Source: Bugula neritina | Lineage: Eukaryota > Bryozoa > Gymnolaemata > Cheilostomatida > Bugulidae | Assembly: GCA_964035545.1 (NCBI GenBank) | Contig: OZ037766.1 | Span: 19,643,767-19,705,766 of the forward strand | DNA length: 62,000 bases | Direction: 5' to 3' | Part shown: positions 47,792 to 61,000 of the stretch, in pieces | Position numbering within the stretch: position 1 is the first letter of the stretch | How the letters are laid out: every line of letters starts with the position of its first letter | Notes under the pieces: generated by a model | Told to the model about the DNA's origin: nothing | The model's database searches: none | What the model saw: only the letters and a program-made list of their open reading frames with translations | Made by a program: the position numbers and the translations under genes

Positions 47792-50551
47792 GTTAGTACG
47801 CTCTACCACCTTTACTGTAGAGTATTCTCATTTTAAAACTTTGATACAATTTTATTTCATAGTTAAATGGCACGTCATCAATACGCAGGAGCAATGAGAT
47901 ATAAGAGGTCTATTCTCTTCATATCAGTTTTTCTTCAGGTCAGCTTTGATTTGGTGAAATTTAGTTCAACATAATTAGTTTGGTTATAGGAAGATTGTTT
48001 TGAGGAAGTATTAGATAAGGCCAAGATTCTGTCAAGGGAATGGGGTATGTGCCTTGGCTGAAATCCTTTAGCTTCAGTTGATCCCTCTTCCAAATACCTT
48101 GTTATTGCTGTCACCATAATTTATGTCAAGTAGATCATTGTAGATAACTGTCTACACTTATATAACAATAGTAGTTGATAACAAGTATATAAGGTACAAA
48201 AAGAAACTAGCTGCCGTGAACTATCCCTTAATGCAGTGCATGCAGCGATGTTGATCAGTTTCCTCAATTAATTGACCTCAGCATATGCTCCTGTAGCAGT
48301 TATAAAGAAATAAAAATATTCAAATATAACAAAACAAATATGACAATAAATAAGGCACTATCACTGCACCATAATACCATCTACTCTTAATGCTACAAAA
48401 GTTCATGGCTGTCACTTAGAAATAGAAGTTAGCAAACAAATATTTTACTTAGATAGCGAAGGTTGTAGAAGCTACAAGCTCAATAATTATCAGTTAAACG
48501 TAAAGAAGTTATGCTGTGGAAATCAAGCATACTTAAACAGAATTGAAAAATTATAACTGTAAAAATATAAATAGAGCAGACAACTCTAACTGATGCTGTA
48601 AACAATATGACATGACTATTAAATTGCCACCATGTACTTTCTATTTCTACTGAGCAGTTATTTCTGTAGCTTTTTGCATAAAATTACAAAACTTGAAAAT
48701 CATTGCTTACTGCAGTCATTAGCTTTATACGACGAGGTTAGAACTTACATGAATATGTTCTGTGCCCACCACTACGCTTACAATGCAGGTGTAGTTTACA
48801 GTAAGCTATAATTGAGGTCTAAAATAAAGCAGTCCTCAGAAGCTCTTGGAAAAAATAATTTGAAAAAAAATCAATGAGCAATCCAGAATATCTTATTTTA
48901 TAACCTCAGTTTTGCATATAGGCTTTAGCTAGAAAATTTTAGTGACTGCATGCTGGTTTTGGGTATAAGTTGCAGAACTGCACTTACATTGAAATGCCTG
49001 GTGCTAAAACTATCGGTTGGAATAAATACCTATTCACCTTAGCCAAGCTTAGTTTTTGGCTTATATGAAGAACTTGCATGTATCATATTATATTGCAACT
49101 ATATACTTGTAAATATTAGTACAGCCTTTGTTTTACCTTCTATTCACTATTGTTGCGATTAATAAAAAACACTACAGTGTTTATCAATAGCAATTTGAAT
49201 AAAAATATTAATAAATTAGGCTAATTCCCAGCTGGCAATGTTTTGTGTAGGCAGAGCATGTAATGAATAAACTAATGAATGTGATTTGTGTATTGCTACT
49301 GTTTTCTTAATAACAATATTGATTAGTACTAGCTCAGTTGTGCTATTCTTCTACGTTATGCAATTTATGCCAATGCATTTATTGAATGAATTGAAAAATT
49401 GAAACCCGGCTGGTGAGCTAGGCTACTTCATAATCATTACCTGCATAAAAGATTGCTGTAGCTGCTGCATGTAGAATTTATATCAACTTTATAGTAACCT
49501 GCAAGTTGTTAATTCAACTTAATTTTGTTTTTTAATTGCTTGACTAACAAAGCTCTGCTGGTAAGTTTTTTAAAGTCTCCCTTAAACTCAATAGTTTTAT
49601 ATTAATAGACCTAGACATTAAATAAAAAACCATTTAAGAATCTTAGCAACTTTATGAAAACTAATACCACTATTCACAAGGCTTATTAATTGACCTAAAC
49701 ATAATATCTGATAGAAATTATGAAAATCCCGCAACTAATTTCAAGCTATTGGTTTTTTAATTCACATTTTTAGATATGAGAATGAAATCGGATCTTACTA
49801 TAGATACTTAAAGTCACTCTCTGCTATATAATACTAATTAATCTATAGTAGTAGAACTTCTATGATGTTTCATGAAATATGCAGCCCGCATATGGTGGTG
49901 AATGGTTACAAATAAATCATATTGATAAACCACTTACAAACATAAAATCTCTTGAATAAATAAAAGATCTTAAATGTCAACCAGTGAACACAGTAGATTA
50001 GAGATAAATCTGGCCAACTATAATAGCATGTTATTAGAACTTGAGTGCTGCTCTGCTAATAATACTGCTTGCAAGTAAGTGTATAGTATGTTATATAAGT
50101 CCACTCTGGGGTTAGTTGAAGCAAGCTAGTTTAGTTATAACTAGATTTAATGTAAGTGTATTAATTGTTTACAAATTATTGTTTTTACTGCTAGCAGAAA
50201 TACCTCCCTAGCATTATAATTATAGTTACATATTAATAAAATAAGGAATTGCTAATAGAGCTCTCTATTCGTTTAATGCAATACACATCTAAATAATTAT
50301 CTAAGAATTTTTGTGGGTCATCCTTTGTGAAATTGCCTGTTGTGTGCTTTGACACCACTTGTAAACATTGTAGCCTAGTTATAGGCAAAGCAGGGCAGTC
50401 TGCATGTATTATACACAGCTTTTATGGAAGCGTCTTAAACATTCTCGAGTGTTTGGTAATAAAAGATATATTATTCCTGGTTGCAGTGAGTTTTAAAAAT
50501 GCCTTGAACATAGGGCTTTAAGATTCCAACAAACTACACACGGCTGTTGCT
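47792..50551. other. Intron or intergenic, no exon seen
   Basis: May include the 3' end of the gene at 45,470. No supported exon, RNA gene or repeat. Confidence 0.4.
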
Positions 50552-50769
50552 ATGACAACTCCAAAAAGGCTGATTTCTAGACTGAATACAGAAAAAGCTA
50601 CAGCAGTGTATAACACCTCACTAGGTGAAGGTTACAATGTCAAGGTTACAATGGTACTCCATAAAGATAGTCCACGGCGTACTCCGTCCATAATAGCTTT
50701 GTGTGATCGAATTGCCAAGAAACAAAGGCAGTTACTATATTCTTCCCTAAAACAGAGTCAGTATTTGAG
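50552..50769 (+). CDS. First coding exon of an unrecognised basic protein (3' partial)
   Basis: ATG at 50552 follows an in-frame stop at 50519-50521, so it is probably the true start. The 72-codon exon is basic and not low-complexity (MTTPKRLISRLNTEKATAVY, then DSPRRTPSIIALCDRIAKKQ) and ends at a GTATGT donor in phase 2. Its phase does not fit the last exon of the 45,470 gene, so it is probably a separate gene. The next exon was not found. Confidence 0.5.
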
Positions 50770-50947
50770 GTATGTTTACTACTGCATGACAGTCTGTAGC
50801 TTCTTATATACTTTTATATTTCTCTATATTGTCCAGGTCTCTTTGTATCTTCCTGTACCTACAAAATGTTTTTCCATTTCTGCAACTGCATGATTGATGC
50901 ACTGCAGTTTATTATTTGATAGAAACCGGTTTATTTTTCACAATATC

Positions 50948-51073
50948 CAGTATCATTACAAGTTTCTACAGTATCATCATACATTTCTACAGTCTCATTA
51001 CAAGTTTTTGCAGTATCATTACAAGTTTTTACAGTATCATTACAAGTTTCTGCAGTATCATCAGAAATCTTTC
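50948..51073. repeat. 21-bp minisatellite, about six copies
   Basis: Units of the form CAGTATCATTACAAGTTTCTA repeat six times with small changes. Since 21 is a multiple of three, all forward frames stay open here, which explains the overlapping Tyr/Phe-rich open frames. It lies 180 bases after the exon at 50,552-50,769. Confidence 0.9.
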
Positions 51074-51348
51074 AGATTTAGTTTTATTCATTAGACAACT
51101 GGTTACAGTTATAACTATACGTGTGATACTTATTAATAAGTTTCCTGGAGATTTGTGTTTATACAGTTGATGAGGATTTTAGTAGCTAGATAGCATAAAT
51201 TTGACTTTGTCATGTAATTGGCATGTCCTGAATTTAACACTAATATTTTACTCTGAATAATGCTACATTTTGTGCTTTTGACTTTCATAACAAATCTTAT
51301 TAGTGCTGTTCCTTGAACGTTATAACTCTCGCACTCGACCTTTATAAA

Positions 51349-51440
51349 TCCGGTATAGTCTTCCTTTATATGATTCTATTACTCTATCTTTATAGCTTCA
51401 GTACTCCATCCTTATATAGCCTCAGTACTCCATTTTTATC
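51349..51440. repeat. Degenerate tandem repeat, unit about 25 bp
   Basis: Three or four related units share CTCAGTACTCCAT and CTTTATA words. Non-coding. Confidence 0.5.
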
Positions 51441-51449
51441 AAACTAAAG

Positions 51450-53680
51450 AAGATATAAGGTTTTCATTTACTTTGGTATATTTATTAGTATAGAAAGAAT
51501 TTCTCTTTTATTTTCGGAAAGTTATCTGTTTTTTTATAACTTTCCATGCACCATATTGTAAACCATGATTTGTATAATAGAGCCAACAGCTAAACTAATC
51601 TAGTCTTCATCAATGAAACTAGTTCTTTGTATTAGAATACAGAGTGTTGTTAGCACCTTGACTGGAAATTGTTGAGATAATTGCATTAATTTTCAGTGAA
51701 CTACACATGTACTATATACAAATGGTATTTTATCCTTTTCATGCAGAACAATAGCAGTTGAATGTAAATTGTATTTGACAATAATTATATTATTTTGCAT
51801 CCTATTACGCTAAATCTCTTCTAAAAACCAGGAAATGTTATTGCAGTTTTTAGAAATTGTTACAGCTAGTCAGCTTTTATACTATCTATGATACAGGAAG
51901 TACTTTGCATAAGTACTATGAATGTTCAGGGCTTTTGCATATGGTGCACGTCTTAAGCACGGCCTATACTGATACTGGAACCCTGCTGTTGCTACTTCAA
52001 ATAATTTCTGTTAATTAAACATGCAATCTTTTTAGCATGTGACCTTATACAGACATACTTTTTTTTAAAACTTATTGCAAGTACAAAGTACATTCCGCAG
52101 TTTGATTTAGGTTTCCTTAGTTTACAAGATTCTATTAAAATAATATGACAAGCTAGGTTAAAAGTATGGCTTATAGTGTACTATTGATATTATATTGTAG
52201 CCTAGTTTAACAAATGCTCCCAATGGAGCTTTACTTACCACATATTACAAGTATGAGTATTTGTGCTTACAGCCTATGAGCTGGCCATTGAAGAAGAGAA
52301 GTATAAATTATTTGTATTTAGATAAGTTACCAGCACTTTGACTAGGTTGAGATTTGAAATCTTTAAAATATAAGCATATTTTAGAGATTTCAAAGTAGTA
52401 AATTTAGTAGAGGCCTAAACTTGTAACTGTAATGGTACCTCTGTGATCTCCCTGTGGTGCTCCTGTGATAGCTTGCGATGCCCTGGTAATGCCCCTGTAT
52501 ACAGCCACTTATATCACAGCTAAATGTGAGGGTTGATAATCTATGGATTCATCACCTGATAATTGATATCTGATTTTATATGCAGTAATGGAAGGATGGA
52601 TATGTGGTTTTTAGTTTAAAACTGTAAGTGGCAGAATAGATTTCTTCTTTTGCAACACGTTGATGAATGTCCTCTTACTATATAAGATGAAATCTAAGAG
52701 ATAATAGGAGTAAGTCGCAACAATCAAGCAATCAAAGCCAAAGGCCAGTAGCCGTTACCACATGCAGTACTGTCAACTATAAAGCAGGTTCATAATATTA
52801 TATGTTATAGTATTTTTATAAAAGCACAGAATTATCACAGACTAGATAAAATTTATGATGCTGAGATATCGTGATGATATATAGTTTTCTGCATGTACTT
52901 TGCTAGTGCAGCAATTAGCGCCTCTAAAGAAGGAGTTGGACATGTCAGTATTTGATTGAAAATTGAGTCCTGTATAATAATACTAAATAATACTAAATAA
53001 TACATATATGATATTGTACTAAGCAATATAAGTAATATACAAAGACTTTGATTCATATATAATATTACATATGTTATGTACACTGGTCATATACATACTG
53101 TATATACATACTATATACATATATTAGTAACTTCCGAATCAAATTTATATATCTGCTAATATACTAGGTGTCAATAAACAGAAACTGTGATTAGAGTCAC
53201 TGGATATAAGTATTATATTTTTAGTAAATTCTTCATGTATATTGAACACATGGTAAGATATTAATTCAACATTTTAAAAGCTACTGAATGCCTTATCAGA
53301 ATCTAAATTTGCACTTTCTTCAAAAACTTCAATACCGTCATATTTAGGGTAATAACTTCTGTATAATAGAAGTGGCAATTGTAAAAATAAAATGAAAAAC
53401 TACATAATATTTTTTGGGTTGTACAATAATAATGATAATTCTGAGCAATTAAGTTAAAAAGATAACACTTATCAATGTCTTCAGTTGTAAACGCAGAACA
53501 ACTAAATTGAAATTTATAGCTTTAGCTACCAATATCAATTATCAATACAAAATGGGAAATATCAAATAGATTGTCGCTGTTTGTAAAAACAGTACATTGG
53601 TGGTACTTGCAATATTATTCAAATAATTGTTATTAAAATCAAATTGAGTAAAATATTTTTCATGCATTTATAGTCATTAT
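51450..53680. other. No gene seen
   Basis: AT-rich. A short stretch of CTGTGGTGCTCCTGTGAT-like words lies at 52,440-52,500 and AATACTAAATAATACT repeats near 52,980. No supported exon. Confidence 0.4.
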
Positions 53681-53689
53681 CCCTGTGAG

Positions 53690-53885
53690 AAGCTCCTGAT
53701 GGAAAGGAGTTTTTAAAGCCTGCTAAGGACTTATTCATATTCATAAGAGGCACAGGAGCAATTATAACTGGATGCTCTTCCTAACATCACCAAGTAACAT
53801 GGTTTTTACTTGAGACCGAACCCATGATTTCCGGTTTACTTGGCCATCACTTTAACCCCTATAGACCACAGCTGCTACGCTCATT
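53690..53885 (-). mobile_element. tRNA-derived SINE-like element
   Basis: On the minus strand the head reads GTGGTCTATAGGGGTTAAAG (A-box-like) followed by GGTTCGGTCTC (B-box, 53,812-53,822). The body then contains GGAAGAGCATCCAG (about 53,768-53,781), a word typical of the conserved central or tail segment of many animal SINEs and related LINE tails. It is denser in GC than its surroundings. No target duplication was defined, so ends are approximate. Confidence 0.6.
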
Positions 53886-53899
53886 TAATAAATATTCAC

Positions 53900-56428
53900 A
53901 TTAGAGATTAAAACATTTAAAACAGATCACTGCGTTTTAAAAACCCTATTTTAACGTTTTGTAAGGTTGGGGGGATAAGAGGGGGGACTAGTTAGCCAGG
54001 AAACAGCAATACACATTGGAGTACAAAATCAGAATTCATAGCCCTGCTTTACGGCCTATTTATTGCTGATGTTAGTTGATGGCTAATTACATGCATCCGC
54101 TGTCAGCATCTCAACACCTATATGTTGTATCTGAACAAGTCTACTGAGAATTGTTCATACTACGACCACTAGAAATAAGAGGGCTATGATTCTACAAGTG
54201 AGGTTGTATCTTGCAATCTTATACTATTAGAATGTGTCTTGTACATATACAAATGTATTCCCATTGTGTGCTTTAACCTATAAGAAAAATATCACCATTC
54301 AATTCAAATATTGATTATAGAAACTATATCTAAAAAATATTTTAAGCTTTCAAATAAATTATATGTAATTATTTGCAATTAAAATAACTATCAACTATGC
54401 CGATTTATTTATTGGTGAAATAAAACTTGTTGAAGTGCAAGCTACCAGTTTCAACTGTCCAAACATAACTTCTATTGCTCTTACACTTTTTCTATTACTA
54501 AGTAAAACTCTTAATTTTATAGTATAATTATAAAAAGTGACAACGATTATATGTTTGAAATATATATTGGAGCAATTAAGTAGTAAGCTGTTGAGGTTGA
54601 TAAGTTCATGGAACAGAAGTATGCACATATGCATATTGCATGTTTTTATTGTAAAACTCCTTGTATAGATGTAGCTAATAAAATTAATAAATTACCACTG
54701 TCTAATTTCATACAGTGAGCTACAGGTAATACTTCAGAAATAGAAAACAGGTTTTTGAAAAAAGCTTACTTTATAGAATAAAGCATAATCATATAAAAAA
54801 GCAAATATTATATTATTTAGAAAAGTAAATACCCAAAACTATAGCCGTTTTACATTATATATTATAAATAATACGTATGTATATATAATATATATGTAGG
54901 TTGTATAGTTTTTCTTCAAAGATGATTACGTGTATGAGAGTGTGTGGGAATTATTTTAGGATTTGTCTCCTCATCAGTAAATTTCACTTAAACCTTCTCT
55001 TCAACACTGCAGAGTGAAGCTGGATTGCCAGAATTTTACAAAAAGTAAATGCAACTAATATCTAAAGTATACCAAAAATGTGTTTTTATATCAACTTGTT
55101 TAGTGGTAACATTTTCCTTAACCCTCTCCTTCTTCACATGCTCATTTTTCCCCCCAGTTCCTAATACACCCGAGTGATTAAATGAATGATTGAATAGCAA
55201 GCTTCTATATATAAGCTTATCTTTCCAAATTATTTATGTAACTAACTAATGCTTCAAAAATTTTTAGTTTCTATTCAAATTTTCATATAGGTACGTAAAA
55301 AAGTTTTTAGAAATTAATTATTTTAGCAAATTGCTATTATGTGGGCTGAATATGTATGACATACATATATGTTTGCTGTTTGCTGTTATATACAATTACT
55401 AAATACCTATCATTATTATTTCATAGATTTTGGTATTGCTACAAGCTTGCTCGCTTGTTTTCAAAACTTTACAAAGCAGCAAAGATATGGTGATGATACC
55501 TGAAGCTTGTGTTTTGCTTGATAACATATTGATGATGAGTCAACAACAAAAATACTTTATATAACTTGTAATATCTACTTGGTTGTTTATTTATTGCTAG
55601 CAGGACTTGTATATTTGTGAACAAGAAATTTGAATAAAAGTTAGATGACAATATGTTGAATAATGGCTGAACCTGGGTTAAGTTGAGAAACTTTAAAAAA
55701 GTGTTAAATACTTGTGGTTTGGAGACTAGATGAAACACGAATTTAAATGTATACAAGTTAGGCTTCACCATACAGACGATACTTGTACAACATTTGCAGG
55801 TGAAACCTATAATACAATTGAGTACTATGAGGTTATAAATAATAACAATTTGAAAAATGAAAATTCTACTTTTAGCATGGGGCACATGTTTGAGCAGCTT
55901 CACCCTAATACTAAAGCTCTTTTGTATTCACTGAGTTAAGTGTACAAAAGACCTCATGCAGCGTAATTCATGATAATTGCACTGCAGCCTATAATCTTGC
56001 AGCAGCTATTACAAACTTTTGTATTAACTCATTTAAAAACATAGCTTGGCTTCATTAAAACTGCTCGTTTCGTTTTACATTCCTGATTTAATTCATTATT
56101 AGCCTATCCTGTTAATTAGAGTATAGCTTGTACACAACAAGTACTGTGTAGAAATTGAAAATGTTTGAATGTTGATTAATTGAGTTGCTAATATTTATAG
56201 GGAGGTCAGATAACATTTCAAGAAGGTATCCGTAATATTATAACTTTACATCTTGTAAGAGTAATTCTCAAAGGAGAATTGATTTAGAGATTTATTTTTG
56301 TTGGTTTTGTTTCAATTTACATTATCGTCAACACTTGTTGGAGCTGCTTATTTACATTTGAGGATGCAATAATCGCCTATGGGGATATAAAAGAGCATAA
56401 TACACTTTATAATAAATCATCAATATTA
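53900..56428. other. No gene seen
   Basis: Includes a G-rich patch (GGGGGGATAAGAGGGGGG) at about 53,970. Open frames on both strands at 55,469-55,939 overlap each other and have AT-driven composition, so neither is called. Confidence 0.4.
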
Positions 56429-56630
56429 ATGGACTTAGCAAGCAGCTCATTAGTTGATCACTACAACTACTTTACAGCTGTGAAATATTCTTTGTTGATA
56501 TCCGAGACTGATCAAAGGCAGCAACGTAAGTACTAACTTTCGTTTTGCTGTACATTCAGTTAGAGCAGCATTTTCTTGCTCAGCAAATTTGATCTCACAA
56601 CTTTAAAGCAATTAAACCCACCATCTACAG

Positions 56631-56947
56631 AGTCATCTTTGAAATTATACGTAAACAGCAGTTGGATTTGAAGCCTTTCACAAGGAGAAAGATTAAGCTA
56701 TGATACCAGTCTGGGTGAATCCATTTACACGGCTTTATTCTGAAGAGAAAAAGTTATTACGAACTGAAATCATAACCTCAAAAAAGATCAACCGGACTAC
56801 GGTTGAAGTTGAAAGAAACTCTGTTCCTCTAAAAGTAGTCAATACTGCGAGGTATGATGATGGGCCTTTGCCTTTTCTTGCTCCAGCGCAGCTTCGAAAT
56901 ATATCTACGGCTCCAGCCCGGTCAACTAGACCTCCATCTTATGCTAG
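56631..56947 (+). CDS. First coding exon of an unrecognised protein (3' partial)
   Basis: A plausible 5' UTR exon ends at 56,525 with a consensus GTAAGT donor, and an acceptor CATCTACAG at 56,630 opens this exon. The start codon is at 56,700, after an in-frame stop three bases before the preceding codon, so translation begins here. The 82 codons (VWVNPFTRLYSEEKKLLRTE, later YDDGPLPFLAPAQLRNI) end at a strong AG|GTGAGT donor in phase 2. A possible next exon opens at about 57,463 (acceptor TTCTAG) and stays in frame to 57,602, but support is weak. I do not recognise the family. The leader carries a short upstream open frame starting at 56,429. Confidence 0.5.
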
Positions 56948-57959
56948 GTGAGTACGTCATTGTATTATGGTGGACAAGAAGCTGATTGCTTTGGACTCTG
57001 AAAGAACACATTTGTAGTTTAGTTAGGTATATTCATCTTTTTGCTACACAGTTAGTTTAAGGTCATTACTTTCCAGATTCAGGCACTGCTTTACGTTATA
57101 TATAAACGGTTTCCAGGGGATAGCTCGAACAGTTTTTGTCTCACACTAATAAATTTTACATGAAAAGATAGCTCTTGCATTCCTCTTTCATATACTTTTT
57201 TGATTTTTCAATAAAAAAATTTCTGAGAAAGTTGTTGCATGATAAGTAAAATTTTACACCCTCCATGTTCCACTGCTGTAGCACAGGGGATTCATTTTAT
57301 AAAGTCTAAAAGTTAAACTTGACGTTCCTTGATATGTTTTCTCTAATATACTTTCTTTGTTTTTTGAAATTCTGTTTATGCTCTTCACAATTTGGTAAAA
57401 ACATACACCATTTTGCAAGTTTCACTGCAATTTTCTAAATTCTTCATATGGTGGTTCTAGCTACGCTCCTGTGACTAATTATAACATTCCTAGTACGTTT
57501 GCCACTCTGCGCGCTATCACAATAACATATTATAGTACCCTCTCGCACAAATTGGCAATCTATTGGATTTCTGCCAATATAATGTTCCCTGTTTTACATT
57601 AGCACTTAGCTGAAGCATCTCACTATGTTACAACCTATTGAAAATGCCTCAGCACAACATAATTCCTTGTTTGTTTGGCAGAGTTAATTTCAGCTAAATT
57701 ACTTCACTTTGCAGTCTTGTCAGTAAAGGTCTGTTTATAGTGCAGCAGTTGTACTTTCCGTTTCTCTAATTCACATATGATTATTTTAAGTACATTGTAT
57801 TCTATAAGATCAATTTAAGGTTTAACCCAGTGTTCAGTATCTAATTATTATGCGTGTATGTTGTCTGACTGTTGAACAAAAGTTAAAAAAAACTTACAAT
57901 TATAGCCATATTTATTATACATGTGTAGGATTTGCATAAGTTGACAAAAAAATTGCAAC

Positions 57960-58045
57960 AAACTAGGGTTGAACCATGACCAACCAACTCCTCGCCGACG
58001 CCTTTAACCTCTGGACCACTCAGTCATCGTACATACGACGCGCAC
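57960..58045 (-). mobile_element. tRNA-Ser/Leu-like SINE head or tRNA relic
   Basis: On the minus strand TGAGTGGTCCAGAGGTTAAA (A-box region) is followed about 35 bases later by GGTTCAACCCT (B-box, about 57,966-57,976). This resembles the class II tRNA head GTGG-CGAGTGGTTAAGGCG. A proper acceptor stem and anticodon arm are not evident, so it is a SINE head or tRNA pseudogene rather than a working tRNA. Confidence 0.55.
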
Positions 58046-58059
58046 TATATGAGTGACTA

Positions 58060-61000
58060 TTATTAAATAAATATTTCGCGTGCAAATGGGTTATAATTAT
58101 TAGGCTGTCAATTCATGTTGATTAGCAGTGAACTGTTGCAATAGCCTCGGGTTACTAGCAGAGGTAATGGTTTTAAACAAATAACCCAAAAGTTTAAAAA
58201 TAAGTAGCTTGCGTATTGCTAGCTACAAAAACAGGTCTGAAATAGACTGGTAAAGCAAGCTCTTATTGTAGAGTTTGCAGGTGTGCTCTAAAATAAAACT
58301 TAAACTGTATGCTATTACATAAGTATTTGTATGCAAGAGATAAATGGACAATACTGAGTTTCTGAAAACAACATACTTGAAGTTAACTTTGACAATGGTG
58401 TGTTATTTTCATCATACACTAGCACAGGTAGGGCCTATGCCCTATAGCATAAATCTCTAATCATATGAATCTTTATGAAGCCCACAGCTCATGTAAGGGT
58501 TGCAATGTAATTTGAAACTAAAAATTATGTTGCTGCATTGTGTCTAAGGTATATTAGAGAGCAGAATTTGGTTTTACTAGCCTACCCCAATGGCATTCTA
58601 CAATGCAGCTTATATGCTGGCAGTTGTAATAAGTACTGTCAATAGCAAGGTTACTATCACTGCTAGCTCTGTGCAGTATGTAACCTCTTGAATAATTGCG
58701 CCAATTTTAAACTCTTGGAAGTTGGCCAAGTTATCATATCGCAGCCAGCCACCGGAGACAAAGCATCAGAGCTATTCATATAATATTATACTGATGCACT
58801 TGGTAGCAGAGTGGCTAATCTAATATAGTTCATAGTTCAACATCCTTTACTTTGGGAATACAGCCTCTTTTTTTAGGTTTACCTAACAAAGCATGAAAAT
58901 ATCTAAATTGATATTCTGATAATTTAGAGGTACATTTTGAAAACTAGGTTAGTTGCACTTGTTTGCACAACAATAATAAAATATATATTATGCAGTATAA
59001 TAAAAACACACTTAATACTACATAATATATTATAATGATAATAATATAATATTATAAATACTATTACTGCATTTTATATCTCGGATGGTTTCCAAAAAAA
59101 TGTATCACAAGTTCTGTAATTATACATAAAAAAAACTAGCTAGGCAGCAGGTTAGAATTGAGTAAATTTTTAAAACATGAAATCATGATTTGAATATTGT
59201 TTTATTTAGGCCAACCAACCTAGGAATACTAGATCGGGTTTTAGCTGACAGTTTATAACATTTAGCTTTTGAGCCAGCAGCACCAGCACTTGTGAAGTAT
59301 AGGCAGAGTTAGTGAAGCGAGACTAACGAGCACTCAAATACAAGGCATATTGAGATATACAATAACAAGTCAGGAGCGTATAAATTACAAAGAATGTGGA
59401 AGGGGGACTATGTTTTTCAACAAGCTATAACTTAAACATTAATTGGCTTTTGAAAAAAAGAAAAAAGTATATTGGAGAACATAAGTTTCTTTATCTTTTC
59501 ATATTTTTTTTGTTCTTGTGACATTCAACCTGTTCGAGCTATCAGTGGAACATTGTTCATATAGAACATAAAGCACCTGGCAAAGAGCCAGAAACTGAAA
59601 AGCATGACCTTAAAGTAACTGTGTACTTATTATGTAGGAGAATTAGGCTACCACATTATACAGAAACAAAACTGTAGTTATAGACATAGTTTCATCCTAA
59701 TTGGACGCTTTCCAGTTGGACGATATTTTTTATTTTGGTACCATATATAATAATATACCTATATATGCCTATATAAGCGGTGTGTCGACTGCCAAATAGA
59801 GCTAGTATGCTAATAGTAATAGCTATAATAGCTAATATAAATTATTTTAATTAATAGCCCAATTTTCACGGATTTGCGTAGAAAAAGAAAATGGTGATAC
59901 ATTAATAATAGACATCATCTTCAACGAACACTTATTAACAAAATATCTTTTCAAACAACAAAAAGTATAGAAAATGCAAAATTAATAAGTTAATGCAAAG
60001 CAAAAGAACTTATTTATGTGCTAAATAACAAGCAATTGGTCCAAGTTTATTTTAATATACATATATTTCAATAATATTCAAATAAATTGCACAAAAAAAG
60101 ATATATTGTACTAAAATAAATAAATAGTGTCTAACTGGGAATCATTTATCTAGGATGACACCATAGACATCACTTTGAATGTACAATTACTTGTATTTAA
60201 GCTGTGATAGCATTGTGAAGCAGCATTGTTTTCCACAGTACTACTGAATGTTATAGTAAACTCATACTAGATGTAGTAAAATTTGACTCATTGTATTGCA
60301 TGCACTGGGGATTTTGGGGGTACTTTTTAACAGCTATTGGTGTGAAGATGTAAACATGCTAGTAAACATCAGTGCAAATTTATTAACACCAAAAAACTGA
60401 AATACAACAAATAATGAAGGCAGCTATCATTAGTAAAGGCATATTATATATGCTGAAAGGAAAGGTTGAAAGTATTTATTTTAGATGCCTCTATTACAGT
60501 CTGGAGACCAAAAAAATATAATTACTGTATACTGTATTTCTTTTTCCTCGTAACGTGCAAAAGTATATATTGTAGTATGCAGCTGGGTTCCATAAAAGTG
60601 AAATTAGTTTTGTTCAGGCCAAAATAGAAGTGTTAGGGAAAAACAAAGTTAAAGTCTGTTTTCCATTTTGTCATTGTGCACCTGAACTACAGCAAGAATT
60701 ATTATAATATTGAATATTTCACCAACATGTAACAGAGAAATGGAGCAACTTGTTACTGGTGGCACTTCACTTTACTAGTTTAATTAAAATGTATTATGGG
60801 TAGCAAATCACCATTATACTATCTTGCTACTGCTTAAGCACCTGAGGCCTATTCAAGTTACAAGTACGTGTTTGAACATAATTTGTAGTCCCCTAGGGCT
60901 CTTTTGACACATGTGAAAACTTATGTTGGCATTGAAAATGGTGTACTTAAAGGCCTAATGATGTTATTCTTCTGACTAGTGTTGAGTTCTTCTCTTCAAT

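Noticed and set aside
50894-51170. Tyr/Phe/His-rich open frames
   Set aside because: Created by the 21-bp minisatellite, whose period keeps frames open.
55469-55939. Overlapping open frames on both strands (144 codons minus, 69 plus)
   Set aside because: Phe/Leu/Tyr/Asn-rich composition expected from AT-rich DNA, with no splice context and neither frame favoured.
57960-58045. Functional tRNA gene
   Set aside because: A- and B-box-like words are present but I cannot form a full cloverleaf with acceptor stem and anticodon arm.
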